Source: Nitrospira sp.
GTDB lineage: Bacteria > Nitrospirota > Nitrospiria > Nitrospirales > Nitrospiraceae
Reading direction: 5' to 3'
DNA: 11,201 nt
NCBI GenBank assembly: GCA_015904075.1
Contig: JABMDH010000022.1
Coordinates: forward strand, 34,849 to 46,049
Shown: positions 1 to 8,003 of the stretch, one piece after another
Position numbering within the stretch: position 1 is the stretch's first letter
Layout: the number at the start of each line of letters is the position of its first letter
Made by a program: the position numbers and the translations under genes
The notes under the pieces: model-generated
Databases searched by the model: none
What the model was told of the DNA's origin: nothing
Seen by the model: the letters and a program-made list of their open reading frames with translations, nothing else

Positions 1-539
1 ACCCAGCGTACCGGCCGGTCAGCATAGATCACCGGTGTATCCTTGTCCGCGAAGCCCCAAGGAGGCTCGCTCTGAATCGCATCCACGAACTTGGCAAACC
101 GTCCATTGGTCACTTCGAACTTATCGATGTACACCGCATTCAGAATCACACGATGGACGGGGATTTCATCTTCATCGCCCTTGTCGCTTCCCATAGCAAA
201 TTCTCCCGCGGGCACCAACACCATCGGAGCGCCATCCTTTCCGGTCATTTCATGAGGAACGTGCGCCGATGGGCCTGAGTGGTGGGACGCACCGCCGCTG
301 GCGACCGATTTGACCTTGTTGCCGGCCCTGGAGTCTCCATCGGCCCCATGCGATGCATTCGTTTTATGTGGAGCAGCGAGCAGATCAGATTTCCCCATTC
401 TCGTCGAGGCAGCCGGTACAAACTCGTGTCTGGCTAGGCGACTCTCCCCTGCGAATGCGAAATGAGGAGAAGAAAAAGCAAACTCAAGAAACATACTGGT
501 AACCGCCACGCAGATTATGAACCGAGCATCTACATCCAT
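1..539 (-). CDS. Secreted formylglycine-generating-enzyme-like (SUMF1/FGE-sulfatase domain) protein, 5' part
   Basis: The minus strand is open from the left edge to ATG at 539-537, about 179 codons; the 3' end lies outside the window. An AGGAG sits at 554-550, 10 nt before the ATG, which supports this start. Residues ~7-30 are hydrophobic and end in AFA-G, a plausible signal peptidase I site, so the product is probably exported. A low-complexity, His-rich linker follows (~residues 60-105), then the typical start of an FGE-sulfatase domain: PMVLVPAGEFAMGS, followed by a P-V-H-x-V segment and a Y-x-D-x-x-E-V-T-N-x-x-F segment. Family members include true formylglycine-generating enzymes, but many bacterial homologues have other or unknown roles, and the catalytic cysteines would lie in the missing C-terminal part. 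It is divergent from the plus-strand cluster. The domain call is firm; the enzymatic role is not. Confidence 0.85.
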   Translation of the reverse strand, partial: MDVDARFIICVAVTSMFLEFAFSSPHFAFAGESRLARHEFVPAASTRMGKSDLLAAPHKTNASHGADGDSRAGNKVKSVASGGASHHSGPSAHVPHEMTGKDGAPMVLVPAGEFAMGSDKGDEDEIPVHRVILNAVYIDKFEVTNGRFAKFVDAIQSEPPWGFADKDTPVIYADRPVRW

Positions 540-1011
540 ACCGGATTCACTCCTACGATAACCGCGTCTGAAGGGGTATGCAGTCTCTCAAGGTACCGAA
601 AACTTGATGGACAAATCCAGCCTTTGTTATTCAGGTCGATCAGGACTCTAGCAGGATGCTGAAAAGTCCGCCAGCGGCGTTCCCTGCCTTCGCCAAAGCG
701 CTTCGCGCAGGCAGATCGCATCACTCCAAGGCTCAACGTATATGCCCAACGAAGGCAAGGAACCTATCCGCTCGCATCTGATTGAAGCAAGCGGTTCAAG
801 CGAAGCTTGGTATGTACCTCCTCGACTCTTCGCTCGCTGCAGCCTTGCCTGTGGAACGGTGCGTCTTGGCGCACCGGGGTGGGCGGGTGAGAATAGGGGC
901 CATTTTGAGCATCCTGGGTGACACATTGGTATCGTCTCGACCTTCGATGTCTATGATGAACACAGGGGTTAAACCGAGTTTTTCCGCAACCTGCTAGACG
1001 GCTCAACGACC
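540..1011. other. Intergenic region between the divergent FGE-like gene and gatA
   Basis: This 472 bp stretch has no convincing gene. It must hold the promoters of the minus-strand FGE-like gene and of gatA, but I see no strong -35/-10 pair. Most of it is the inverted-repeat element at 652-916. The last ~95 bp before gatA show no clear Shine-Dalgarno sequence next to the gatA ATG and no trace of gatC, the usual upstream partner of gatA in many genomes. Confidence 0.6.
652..916. repeat. MITE-like palindromic element with 14-bp terminal inverted repeats
   Basis: The left end CAGGATGCTGAAAA (652-665) and the right end TTTTGAGCATCCTG (903-916) are inverted copies with one mismatch. The interior carries smaller hairpins: CAAGC/GCTTG at 797-801/805-809 with a 3-nt loop, and CGGTGCG/CGCACCG at 857-863/870-876 with a 6-nt loop. 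It has no coding capacity, so it would need a transposase supplied in trans if mobile. I see no obvious target-site duplication in the immediate flanks. From memory, sequences with the same ends and a similar GTCCGCCAGCGGCG core recur in Nitrospira genomes; that is recall, not a search. Confidence 0.65.
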
Positions 1012-2478
1012 ATGTCTATTCATAAACTGTCATTGTGCGAGCTCCAGAAGAAGTTTTCCGCCGGCGAGGTGAGCGCGGCAGAGATTGTGCGCGCGTATGC
1101 TCTGCGTATCGGCCAAGTGGAGCCGAAGGTGAAAGCGTTTGTGACGCAGGTCACGGACGCCGCATCGGCTCAGGCAGAGGCCTTGGATCGGCATCTCAAA
1201 GGATGGCGCAAAACGAAGCCGTTGACGGGAATGCCGCTTGCGATCAAGGACAACCTCTGTACGGAAGGTGTGGCGACGACGTGCAGCTCGCGCATGCTGC
1301 AACACTTCGTGCCGCCGTACGATGCGACAGTCGTCGCCAAGCTGCGTGAGCAGGACTACATTTTGTTGGGCAAAACGAATCTGGATGAGTTTGCCATGGG
1401 GTCTTCGACCGAGAATTCCGCTTTTGGGCCCAGCCGCAATCCGTGGGACCTTCATCGAGTGCCGGGCGGGTCGAGCGGAGGATCTGCAGCGGCAGTGGCG
1501 GCGGACGAGTGTGTCGCGGCGCTCGGGTCCGATACGGGTGGCTCGATCCGTCAACCGGCGGCGTTTTGCGGTGTGGTCGGATTGAAACCGACGTATGGGC
1601 GGGTGTCGCGGTACGGCCTTGTCGCATTTGCGTCCTCGCTCGATCAAATCGGCCCGATCACGAAGGATGTCCGTGATGCGGCATTCTTGCTCAACGCCAT
1701 TGCCGGCCACGATCCGATGGATTCCACATCGGCGGATCGTCCTGTTCCGGATTATATGAAAGCACTGGCAAAGAAGGATCTCAAGAAGGTGCGAGTGGGC
1801 GTGCCGAGAGAGTTTTTTGCCGAAGGGCTCGATCCGGATGTGGCCCGGGCGGTCACCGCTGCGATCGAAGAATTGAAACAGCTTGGAGCCGAGATCAAGG
1901 AGATCCAGTTGCCGAGGACAGACGCCGCGGTGGCGGTGTATTACGTGCTCGCAACAGCCGAAGCCAGCTCGAATCTTGCCCGTTTCGACGGGGTGAAGTT
2001 TGGGCTGCGCGCGAAAGAAACGAAGGATCTGTTGGACGTGTACATGAAGACGAGACAAGAGGGGTTTGGGCCGGAAGTGAAGCGCCGGATTATGTTGGGG
2101 ACCTATGTGCTCAGCGCCGGCTACTACGATGCCTACTATGGGAAGGCGCAGGCCGTGCGCACGCTGGTCTGCCAGGATTTCGCCGCGGCGTTCAAGGAGG
2201 TCGATGTCATTGTGACGCCGGCGACGCCGACTCCTGCCTTCAAGCTTGGAGAGAAGAGCGAAGATCCGCTACAGATGTATTTGTCCGATATTTACACGAT
2301 CTCGGTCAATCTTGCCGGGCTGCCGGCCATTGCGCTGCCCTGTGGATTGAGCAAGGGTGGCCTGCCGATTGGAATGCAGCTGATCGGTCGTGCCTTTGAA
2401 GAGGAGACGATTCTTCGCGCCGCACACGCGTATGAGCAAGCGACCCAGTGGCATCTGAAAAAGCCGGTGATACGGTAA
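1012..2478 (+). CDS. gatA: Glutamyl-tRNA(Gln)/aspartyl-tRNA(Asn) amidotransferase subunit A
   Basis: At 488 residues this is normal length for GatA, the amidase subunit of the GatCAB complex, which releases ammonia from glutamine for conversion of misacylated Glu-tRNA(Gln) or Asp-tRNA(Asn). The amidase-signature Ser-cisSer-Lys triad is complete: Lys79 in LAIKDN, Ser154 in PGGSSGGS and Ser178 in GSDTGGS, the same numbering as Staphylococcus aureus GatA. The start [12 protein letters not shown] matches the usual GatA N-terminus, although no strong ribosome binding site precedes it. The 3' part from codon ~219 is repeated downstream at 2926-3740. GatB (4554-5984) is in the same cluster; GatC is not seen. 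The subunit call is secure; whether this copy is the only intact gatA in the genome cannot be told from here. Confidence 0.96.
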   Translation: MSIHKLSLCELQKKFSAGEVSAAEIVRAYALRIGQVEPKVKAFVTQVTDAASAQAEALDRHLKGWRKTKPLTGMPLAIKDNLCTEGVATTCSSRMLQHFVPPYDATVVAKLREQDYILLGKTNLDEFAMGSSTENSAFGPSRNPWDLHRVPGGSSGGSAAAVAADECVAALGSDTGGSIRQPAAFCGVVGLKPTYGRVSRYGLVAFASSLDQIGPITKDVRDAAFLLNAIAGHDPMDSTSADRPVPDYMKALAKKDLKKVRVGVPREFFAEGLDPDVARAVTAAIEELKQLGAEIKEIQLPRTDAAVAVYYVLATAEASSNLARFDGVKFGLRAKETKDLLDVYMKTRQEGFGPEVKRRIMLGTYVLSAGYYDAYYGKAQAVRTLVCQDFAAAFKEVDVIVTPATPTPAFKLGEKSEDPLQMYLSDIYTISVNLAGLPAIALPCGLSKGGLPIGMQLIGRAFEEETILRAAHAYEQATQWHLKKPVIR

Positions 2479-2925
2479 GGTGTAAGTGGTGAGTGGTAAG
2501 TAGTGAGGGGTAAGGGGTGAGAGATTGGATGAAAAGAAAGAAGATTCACATCTCCTTACGCCTGACACCTCACCCCTGACGGAGGAACTATGACGATGAT
2601 TGAAATTGCCGCTCTTGTGGTTGCGTTGGCCTTCGCGGTGCTGGTGGGCTATCTGGTGCCGGTGCTGATGCAAGTCCGCAAAACCGTCGCCGAGTCCGAA
2701 CAGTTGCTGGCGAAGATGAATGCCGACCTGCCGCCCCTGGTAGGAGAACTTCGCGCGATCAGTCAAAACTTGAATAACCTGACGGATCACGCGCGTGACG
2801 GAGTGGAGCATGCGGCTGTCTTGTTGCACGCGGTGGGTGAAGTCGGAGAGTCGGTGCAACAAGTCCACAATGTTGTGCGGGGGTCGAGCGGTACCTTGTT
2901 GACGAATGTGGCGAGTGTGGTGGCG
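1664..2925 (+). repeat. Tandem duplication, unit 1 (gatA 3' part, spacer, DUF948 5' part)
   Basis: This 1262 bp unit runs from AGGAT inside gatA (1664-1668) to just before the AGGAT at 2926-2930 inside the first DUF948 gene. It is followed directly by unit 2. Of 300 nt compared by eye (1741-2040 against 3003-3302), 28 differ, most at silent positions. The 16 bp length difference between units comes from the spacer (111 versus 96 bp) and one extra base near the join. Confidence 0.92.
2479..2589 (+). promoter_or_regulatory. gatA-DUF948 spacer with GGTAAG/GTGAG iterations and an inverted repeat
   Basis: The spacer begins with a purine-rich run built from repeated GTGAG and GGTAAG-type words (~2480-2525) and ends with a C-rich run. 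GGGGTGAG (2514-2521) pairs perfectly with CTCACCCC (2569-2576) across a 47-nt loop. There is no T-tract, so an intrinsic terminator is unlikely. The DUF948 ribosome binding site GGAGG (2581-2585) lies immediately downstream of the C-rich arm, so a fold could affect its access; that is inference. The second copy of the spacer (3741-3836) keeps the middle part but has a mismatch in the pairing arm. Confidence 0.4.
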
Positions 2926-3021
2926 AGGATGTCCGTGACGCGGCATTCATGCTCAACGCAATCGCTGGCCACGATCCAATGGATTCCACGTCGGCGGATC
3001 GCTCTGTTCCCGATTATATGA
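2590..3021 (+). pseudogene. DUF948-family membrane protein, first copy, 3' end replaced at the duplication join
   Basis: The first ~112 codons match the intact copy at 3837-4244 with about five substitutions: an N-terminal membrane helix (~residues 4-27) and a long helical segment with coiled-coil character (~28-110). At ~2926 the sequence switches to the gatA 3' part in a different reading frame. The remaining ~31 residues up to the stop at 3021 are therefore gatA DNA read out of frame and are Arg/Ser-rich. The native C-terminus, about 23 residues in the intact copy, is lost. A good GGAGG lies 5 nt before the ATG, so the chimeric protein could be made. DUF948 proteins are small membrane-anchored proteins of poorly known function. 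Whether it is functional is unknown. Confidence 0.85.
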
Positions 3022-3740
3022 AAGCGCTGGTCAAGAAGGATCTCAAGAAGGTGCGCGTGGGCGTGCCAAGAGAGTTTTTTGCCGAAGGACTCGACCCGGA
3101 TGTGGTCCACGCGGTGACCGCCGCGATCGAGGAATTGAAACAGCTGGGAGCCGATATCAAGGAGATCCAGTTGCCGAGGACAGACGCTGCTGTGGCGGTG
3201 TATTACGTGCTTGCAACGGCCGAAGCCAGCTCGAATCTTGCCCGTTTCGATGGGGTGAAATTTGGGCTGCGCGCGAAAGAAACGAAGGATTTGTTAGATC
3301 TATACATGAAGACGAGACAAGAGGGGTTTGGGCCGGAAGTGAAGCGCCGGATCATGTTGGGGACCTATGTACTCAGCGCCGGGTATTACGATGCCTACTA
3401 TGGGAAGGCTCAGGCCGTTCGCACGCTGGTCTGTCAGGATTTCGACGAGGCGTTCAAGGAGGTCGATGTCATCGTGACGCCGGCGACGCCGACTCCTGCG
3501 TTCAAGCTTGGGGAAAAGAGTGAAGATCCGTTACAGATGTATTTGTCCGATATCTTTACGATCTCGGTCAATCTTGCCGGCCTGCCGGCCATTGCGTTGC
3601 CTTGTGGATTGAGCAAGGGCGGCCTGCCGATTGGCATGCAGCTGATCGGTCGTGCCTTCGAAGAGGAGACGATTCTTCGTGCCGCACACGCGTATGAGCA
3701 AGCGACCCAGTGGCATCTCAAAAGGCCGGTCATCCGGTAA
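2926..3740 (+). pseudogene. gatA: gatA 3' fragment (second copy, lacks catalytic triad)
   Basis: The frame encodes GatA from about residue 219 to the normal C-terminus; the first in-frame ATG is at 2949, giving 263 residues. Relative to the intact GatA it has ten amino-acid changes in that span and no stops. It lacks Lys79, Ser154 and Ser178, so it cannot be an active amidase. No ribosome binding site precedes the 2949 ATG, and the DUF948 chimera reads through this start in another frame, so separate translation is doubtful. The mostly silent differences indicate that its sequence diverged while part of a full-length, selected gatA. It most likely arrived by duplication from, or a join with, a related strain, in the cell or in the assembly. 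Confidence 0.9.
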
Positions 3741-3836
3741 ACGGTGAGGAGTGAGCGATAAGGGGTGAGAGTTGGATGAAAAGAAAGAAGAGTCACATCT
3801 CCGTACGCCTGACACCACACCCCTCACGGAGGAACT
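3741..3836 (+). other. Second copy of the gatA-DUF948 spacer
   Basis: This 96 bp spacer corresponds to 2479-2589. The central part (around TTGGATGAAAAGAAAGAAG and ACGCCTGACACC) and the GGAGGAACT before the DUF948 start are kept. The purine-rich first part is shorter, and the arm facing GGGGTGAG (3762-3769) reads CACACCCC, so the pairing has one mismatch. I see no T-tract and no clear promoter. Confidence 0.5.
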
Positions 3837-4244
3837 ATGACGATGATTGAAATTGCCGCTCTTGTGGTTGCGGTGGCGTTCGCGGTGCTGGTGGGTTATC
3901 TGGTGCCGGTGCTGATGCAGGTTCGTAAGACGGTTGCCGAGTCCGAACTGCTGCTGGCCAAGATGAATGCCGATCTGCCGCCGCTGGTAGGAGAACTTCG
4001 CGCGATGAGCCAAAACTTGAATAATCTGACGGACCAAGCGCGCGATGGAGTGGAGCATGCGTCCGTGCTGTTGCACGCGGTGGGTGAAGTCGGAGAATCG
4101 GTGCAGCAAGTCCACAATGTTGTGCGGGGCTCGAGCGGTACCTTGTTGACGAATGTGGCAAGTGTGGTGGCAGGATTCAAGGCGGCCACGCATGTCATGC
4201 GCGAGCGCTATCGTAAGGAAGGAGAACCTCACAATGGCGGATAA
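3837..4244 (+). CDS. DUF948-family membrane-anchored coiled-coil protein
   Basis: This 135-residue protein has an N-terminal membrane helix (IAALVVAVAFAVLVGYLVPVL region, ~4-27). A long amphipathic stretch of about 80 residues follows, with a PPLVGEL segment and many Glu/Asn/Gln/Val positions as in DUF948 proteins. The C-terminus is basic then acidic ([15 protein letters not shown]). GGAGG precedes the ATG by 5 nt. Its end overlaps the YtxH-like gene by 11 nt, which implies translational coupling. DUF948 and YtxH proteins are both small, membrane-anchored and helical, and are often reported near each other or in stress-related contexts; the pair may act together at the membrane, but no activity can be inferred. 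This is the intact counterpart of the truncated copy at 2590. Confidence 0.85.
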   Translation: MTMIEIAALVVAVAFAVLVGYLVPVLMQVRKTVAESELLLAKMNADLPPLVGELRAMSQNLNNLTDQARDGVEHASVLLHAVGEVGESVQQVHNVVRGSSGTLLTNVASVVAGFKAATHVMRERYRKEGEPHNGG

Positions 4245-4557
4245 TCATGGGTCTACCGCAGCGGTGTTGTTGGCGTTTTTGAGCGGTGCGGCGCTGGGGG
4301 CGGTGGCAGCGGTGTTGTTGGCGCCCGAATCGGGGGCTGAGTCACGTGAGCGGGTGCGGCGGTATGCGCGTCGGGCGGAAAGCGAACTGCAGAATCTCGC
4401 CGGGCGTGCGGGCGAAGTCTTTGAAGAAGTCGTCGGTCAGGGCAAGGAGTTTGTCGACGCAAAGAAGTCGGCATTTGAGGAAGCCTTCGAGGCAGGGCGC
4501 GAAGCGATGAGACAAGAGCGAGATCGTCTGCGCAACGGGGGATCGAACGGAGCATGA
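4234..4557 (+). CDS. YtxH-domain small membrane protein
   Basis: This 107-residue protein starts at ATG 4234 with GGAG at 4221-4224. An Ala/Gly/Leu-rich membrane helix (~residues 8-30, ending LLAPESG) is followed by a charged helical tail of the YtxH type: [19 protein letters not shown], then further Glu/Lys/Arg-rich helix. The APxSG-x(n)-R-x-x-x motif after the helix is characteristic of the family, first known from Bacillus general-stress proteins. A longer reading frame begins upstream at 4153 but would overlap the DUF948 gene extensively and has no supporting signal. The stop overlaps the gatB start (ATGA at 4554-4557), so the two are probably translationally coupled. The biochemical role of the family is unknown. 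Confidence 0.82.
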   Translation: MADNHGSTAAVLLAFLSGAALGAVAAVLLAPESGAESRERVRRYARRAESELQNLAGRAGEVFEEVVGQGKEFVDAKKSAFEEAFEAGREAMRQERDRLRNGGSNGA

Positions 4558-5984
4558 CCTACGAAGTCGTCGTCGGTGTGGAAGTGCATGCGCAATTGCG
4601 GACCAGGTCCAAGATGTTTTGCGGCTGCACGACGACGTTCGGATCGTCTCCGAACAGCCAAACCTGTCCGGTCTGTCTTGGATTGCCGGGCAGTCTTCCC
4701 GTCATGAATCGGGCTGCGGTGGAGATGGCGGTACGTGCGGGCCTGGCATTGAATTGTACGATCGGGGCGAGCAACCGGTTTGCCAGAAAGAACTATTTTT
4801 ATCCGGATTTGCCGAAGGGCTATCAGATCTCCCAGTACGAAGCGCCGATTTGCGAGCACGGGTGGATCGACATTGCTACCGGCGCCGGCACGAAGCGGGT
4901 TCGCATCCGGCGTGCCCATCTCGAAGAGGACGCAGGGAAGAACATCCATGAAACCGGCACAAGCGGAAGTCTGGTGGATCTGAATCGCGCCGGCACCCCG
5001 CTGTTGGAAATCGTGACTGGGCCGGATATGAGTTCAACGGATGAAGTCATTGCCTATCTGAAGGGCCTGCGCGACATTTTGATGTATCTTGAAGTGTGCG
5101 ACGGCAACATGGAGGAGGGCAGTTTCCGATGCGAGCCGAACCTGTCGCTCCGCCCTCTAGGCCAAAAAGAATTCGGCACCAAAGTCGAGTTGAAGAACAT
5201 CAATTCCTTCAAGGTTGTGAAGGATGCGATGGAGTATGAGATCAAACGTCAGGCAAAAGTGTTGAGCGAAGGTGGGAGGATCAGGCAGGAAACGCGCTCG
5301 TGGAACATTGATCGCGGAGAAACGGCGGTGATGCGTTCCAAGGAAGACGCGCACGACTATCGGTATTTCCCCGATCCGGATCTGGTTCCGTTGAAACTCG
5401 ATAAGGAATGGGTCGAGGGATTCATGTCGTCGTTGCCGGAATTGCCGGCTGCGCGGGGTACGCGGTTTGTCAGCGCCTATGGGCTGCCTGAGTATGATGC
5501 TGGTATTTTGACATCGTCCAAAGGTCTCGCCGAGTATTTTGAGTCCTGCGTGAGGCTGTTCCATCAGCCCAAGACGGTCAGCAACTGGGTGATGGGGGAA
5601 CTGACGAGAGAGTTGAACAACTCAGGAACGGATGTCAGTACATCACCTGTATCCCCGGAGCGGCTGGTTGAATTGTTGAAGATGGTTGACCAGGGTACGA
5701 TCAGTCTCAAGGTCGCGCGGGAGATCTTTCCCGAGGTGTATAGCAGCGGGAAGGCACCGGTGCAGATCGTGCAGGAAAAGGGGCTTACGCAGGTATCCGA
5801 TGAAGGGGCGTTGGACAAGATCATTGACGAGGTATTGGCGAAGAGCCCTGCGCAGGTCGCGCAGTTTAAGGAAGGCAAGCAGCAAGTTGTGGGCTTTCTT
5901 GTCGGACAGGTGATGAAAGCCAGTGGGGGAAAAGCAAACCCTGGGAAGGTCAACGAACTACTCAAGAAGAGATTGGCGGTCTAA
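4554..5984 (+). CDS. gatB: Glutamyl-tRNA(Gln)/aspartyl-tRNA(Asn) amidotransferase subunit B
   Basis: At 476 residues this is full length. GatB binds the misacylated tRNA and activates its side-chain carboxylate with ATP before amidation by ammonia from GatA. It has the N-terminal VGVEVHAQL signature and four zinc-site cysteines (Cys23, Cys25, Cys38, Cys41 in FCGC and CPVC). It also has [13 protein letters not shown], the HLEEDAGK metal/ATP region, the [14 protein letters not shown] block, [12 protein letters not shown] and ELKNINSFK. The C-terminal YqeY-like tail domain ends in [15 protein letters not shown]. The start overlaps the YtxH gene stop by 4 nt. Separation of gatA and gatB by DUF948 and YtxH genes is unusual compared with the gatCAB order common in other phyla. 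Confidence 0.97.
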   Translation: MTYEVVVGVEVHAQLRTRSKMFCGCTTTFGSSPNSQTCPVCLGLPGSLPVMNRAAVEMAVRAGLALNCTIGASNRFARKNYFYPDLPKGYQISQYEAPICEHGWIDIATGAGTKRVRIRRAHLEEDAGKNIHETGTSGSLVDLNRAGTPLLEIVTGPDMSSTDEVIAYLKGLRDILMYLEVCDGNMEEGSFRCEPNLSLRPLGQKEFGTKVELKNINSFKVVKDAMEYEIKRQAKVLSEGGRIRQETRSWNIDRGETAVMRSKEDAHDYRYFPDPDLVPLKLDKEWVEGFMSSLPELPAARGTRFVSAYGLPEYDAGILTSSKGLAEYFESCVRLFHQPKTVSNWVMGELTRELNNSGTDVSTSPVSPERLVELLKMVDQGTISLKVAREIFPEVYSSGKAPVQIVQEKGLTQVSDEGALDKIIDEVLAKSPAQVAQFKEGKQQVVGFLVGQVMKASGGKANPGKVNELLKKRLAV

Positions 5985-6934
<950 letters not shown>

Positions 6935-6951
6935 AGAGTGGTTACGCACGC

Positions 6952-7311
6952 ATGATCATCAAGCAAAATCGCGGGCGGCATTGGCTGGACTGGGAACGCC
7001 GTATGGTGAAAGTTGCCCAAGCCGCGGGCATAGGTGCCTGTGTCTGGCTGTTGGTTGCACTATTCTTCGGTGAGATGGGACTTCCGCGATACCTTGCTAT
7101 GCGTGATCATGCGGTCCAGCTTGACGAGGAGTTGTTGGTATTGCGTGAAGAAACAGCATCGTTGCGGAAAGACGTCGGTCGTCTACAGTACGATCGATCG
7201 AAGATTGAACAGCTGGCCAGGGAGAGGCTGGGGTATGTACGAAAAGGGGAGACGGTCTATCAACTGACTCCCGGGTCGGTAGGTGAACAGACACATCCGG
7301 AGAAACCATGA
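6952..7311 (+). CDS. FtsB/DivIC-like septum formation protein
   Basis: This 119-residue protein has a single membrane helix at ~21-40 and a charged coiled coil at ~50-85 (LDEELLVLREETASLRKDVGRL). The family hallmark ERLGYVRKGETVYQ lies near residues 91-104. This is the layout of FtsB/DivIC proteins, which bridge FtsL and FtsQ/DivIB in the divisome with the coiled coil in the periplasm. Location immediately after eno is the classical eno-ftsB arrangement of many bacteria. The gap to the eno stop is 17 bp, and the stop overlaps the era start (ATGA, 7308-7311), pointing to coupled translation. Confidence 0.88.
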   Translation: MIIKQNRGRHWLDWERRMVKVAQAAGIGACVWLLVALFFGEMGLPRYLAMRDHAVQLDEELLVLREETASLRKDVGRLQYDRSKIEQLARERLGYVRKGETVYQLTPGSVGEQTHPEKP

Positions 7312-8003
7312 AGTTTGCAACTGTGGCGATTATCGGGCGGTCCAACGTGGGTAAGTCTACGCTTCTCAATCGCCTGCTGGGTGAAAAAATTGCGATTGTA
7401 TCGGACAAGCCTCAGACGACACGGACGCGTATTCTGGGAGTTGTGCATGTGCCGGATGGCCAGATTGCCTTCCTCGATACCCCAGGATTGCACAAGCCGC
7501 AGCATCTCTTAAACCGGCGGATGGTTCGGACGGCGGTCGAGGCGTTGGAAGAAGCCGATCTGTTGTATGTGCTGATGGATGCAACGAGTTTACCAGGGCC
7601 CGGCGATCTCGCAGCGGTGACCTATGTCAAGGAGGCAATTGCCAAGCGGCCTCGCCCTGCCGTCCTTGTCGTCACCAAGATCGATCTGGTCAACAAGATT
7701 AAGTTGTTACCAGTACTTGAGAGCTATGGCAAGCTGTACGCGTGGGACGAAGTGGTGCCGGTGTCGTCGGAGACCGGTGACAATATTGATCGGCTGCTTG
7801 CCGTAACAATGCCGTTTCTCTCCGAGGGTGAAGGCGCCTACGGCGACGATATGGTGACCGATCAAACGATGCGGACATTGGCGGGTGAAATGATTCGCGA
7901 GAAGATTTTGCAGGCCACAGAACAGGAAGTGCCCTATTCTGTGGCAGTGGAAATCGATGAGTTCAAGGAAGAAGGCGGACGGTGCTGCCTGCGACGCCGT
8001 TGA
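7308..8003 (+). pseudogene. era: GTPase Era, 3'-truncated and joined to mgtE
   Basis: About 224 codons match Era, the GTPase that helps 16S rRNA maturation and 30S assembly. The GTPase motifs are present: G1 GRSNVGKS (10-17, with Ser where Pro is usual), the switch region KPQTTRTR (~35-41), G3 DTPGLH (57-62), G4 TKID (123-126) and G5 region VSSETGDN (~152-159). The linker ends in PYSVAVEIDEFKEEGG. The next expected segment, the C-terminal KH RNA-binding domain of ~70-80 residues with GxxG, is absent. Instead the frame runs seven codons into mgtE DNA and stops at 8003. Without the KH domain a normal rRNA-binding Era cannot be made from this locus. The start overlaps the upstream gene by 4 nt. 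Confidence 0.9.

Larger units (their letters stand above)
2926..4171 (+). repeat. Tandem duplication, unit 2 (gatA 3' part, spacer, DUF948 5' part)
   Basis: This 1246 bp unit is bounded by AGGAT at 2926-2930 on the left and AGGAT at 4172-4176 inside the intact DUF948 gene on the right. The left join takes the DUF948 side up to GTGGC and the gatA side from AGGATGTCCG. AGGAT is common to both parents, so the join carries a 5-base microhomology. The flank continuing to YtxH and gatB belongs with this unit. Confidence 0.9.

Noticed and set aside
1030..2058. Long open frame (342 codons) antisense to gatA
   Set aside because: It lies wholly opposite a well-conserved gatA, is rich in Arg/His/Cys as expected for antisense of GC-rich codons, and shows no recognisable domain.
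2949..3740. Second gatA as a functional paralogue
   Set aside because: It lacks Lys79 and both catalytic serines and has no ribosome binding site; it is only the C-terminal part of the gene.
4153..4233. Extended N-terminus for the YtxH-like protein
   Set aside because: The extra codons overlap the DUF948 gene and encode an unlikely Trp/Arg-rich start, while ATG 4234 has GGAG upstream and gives the family-typical N-terminus.
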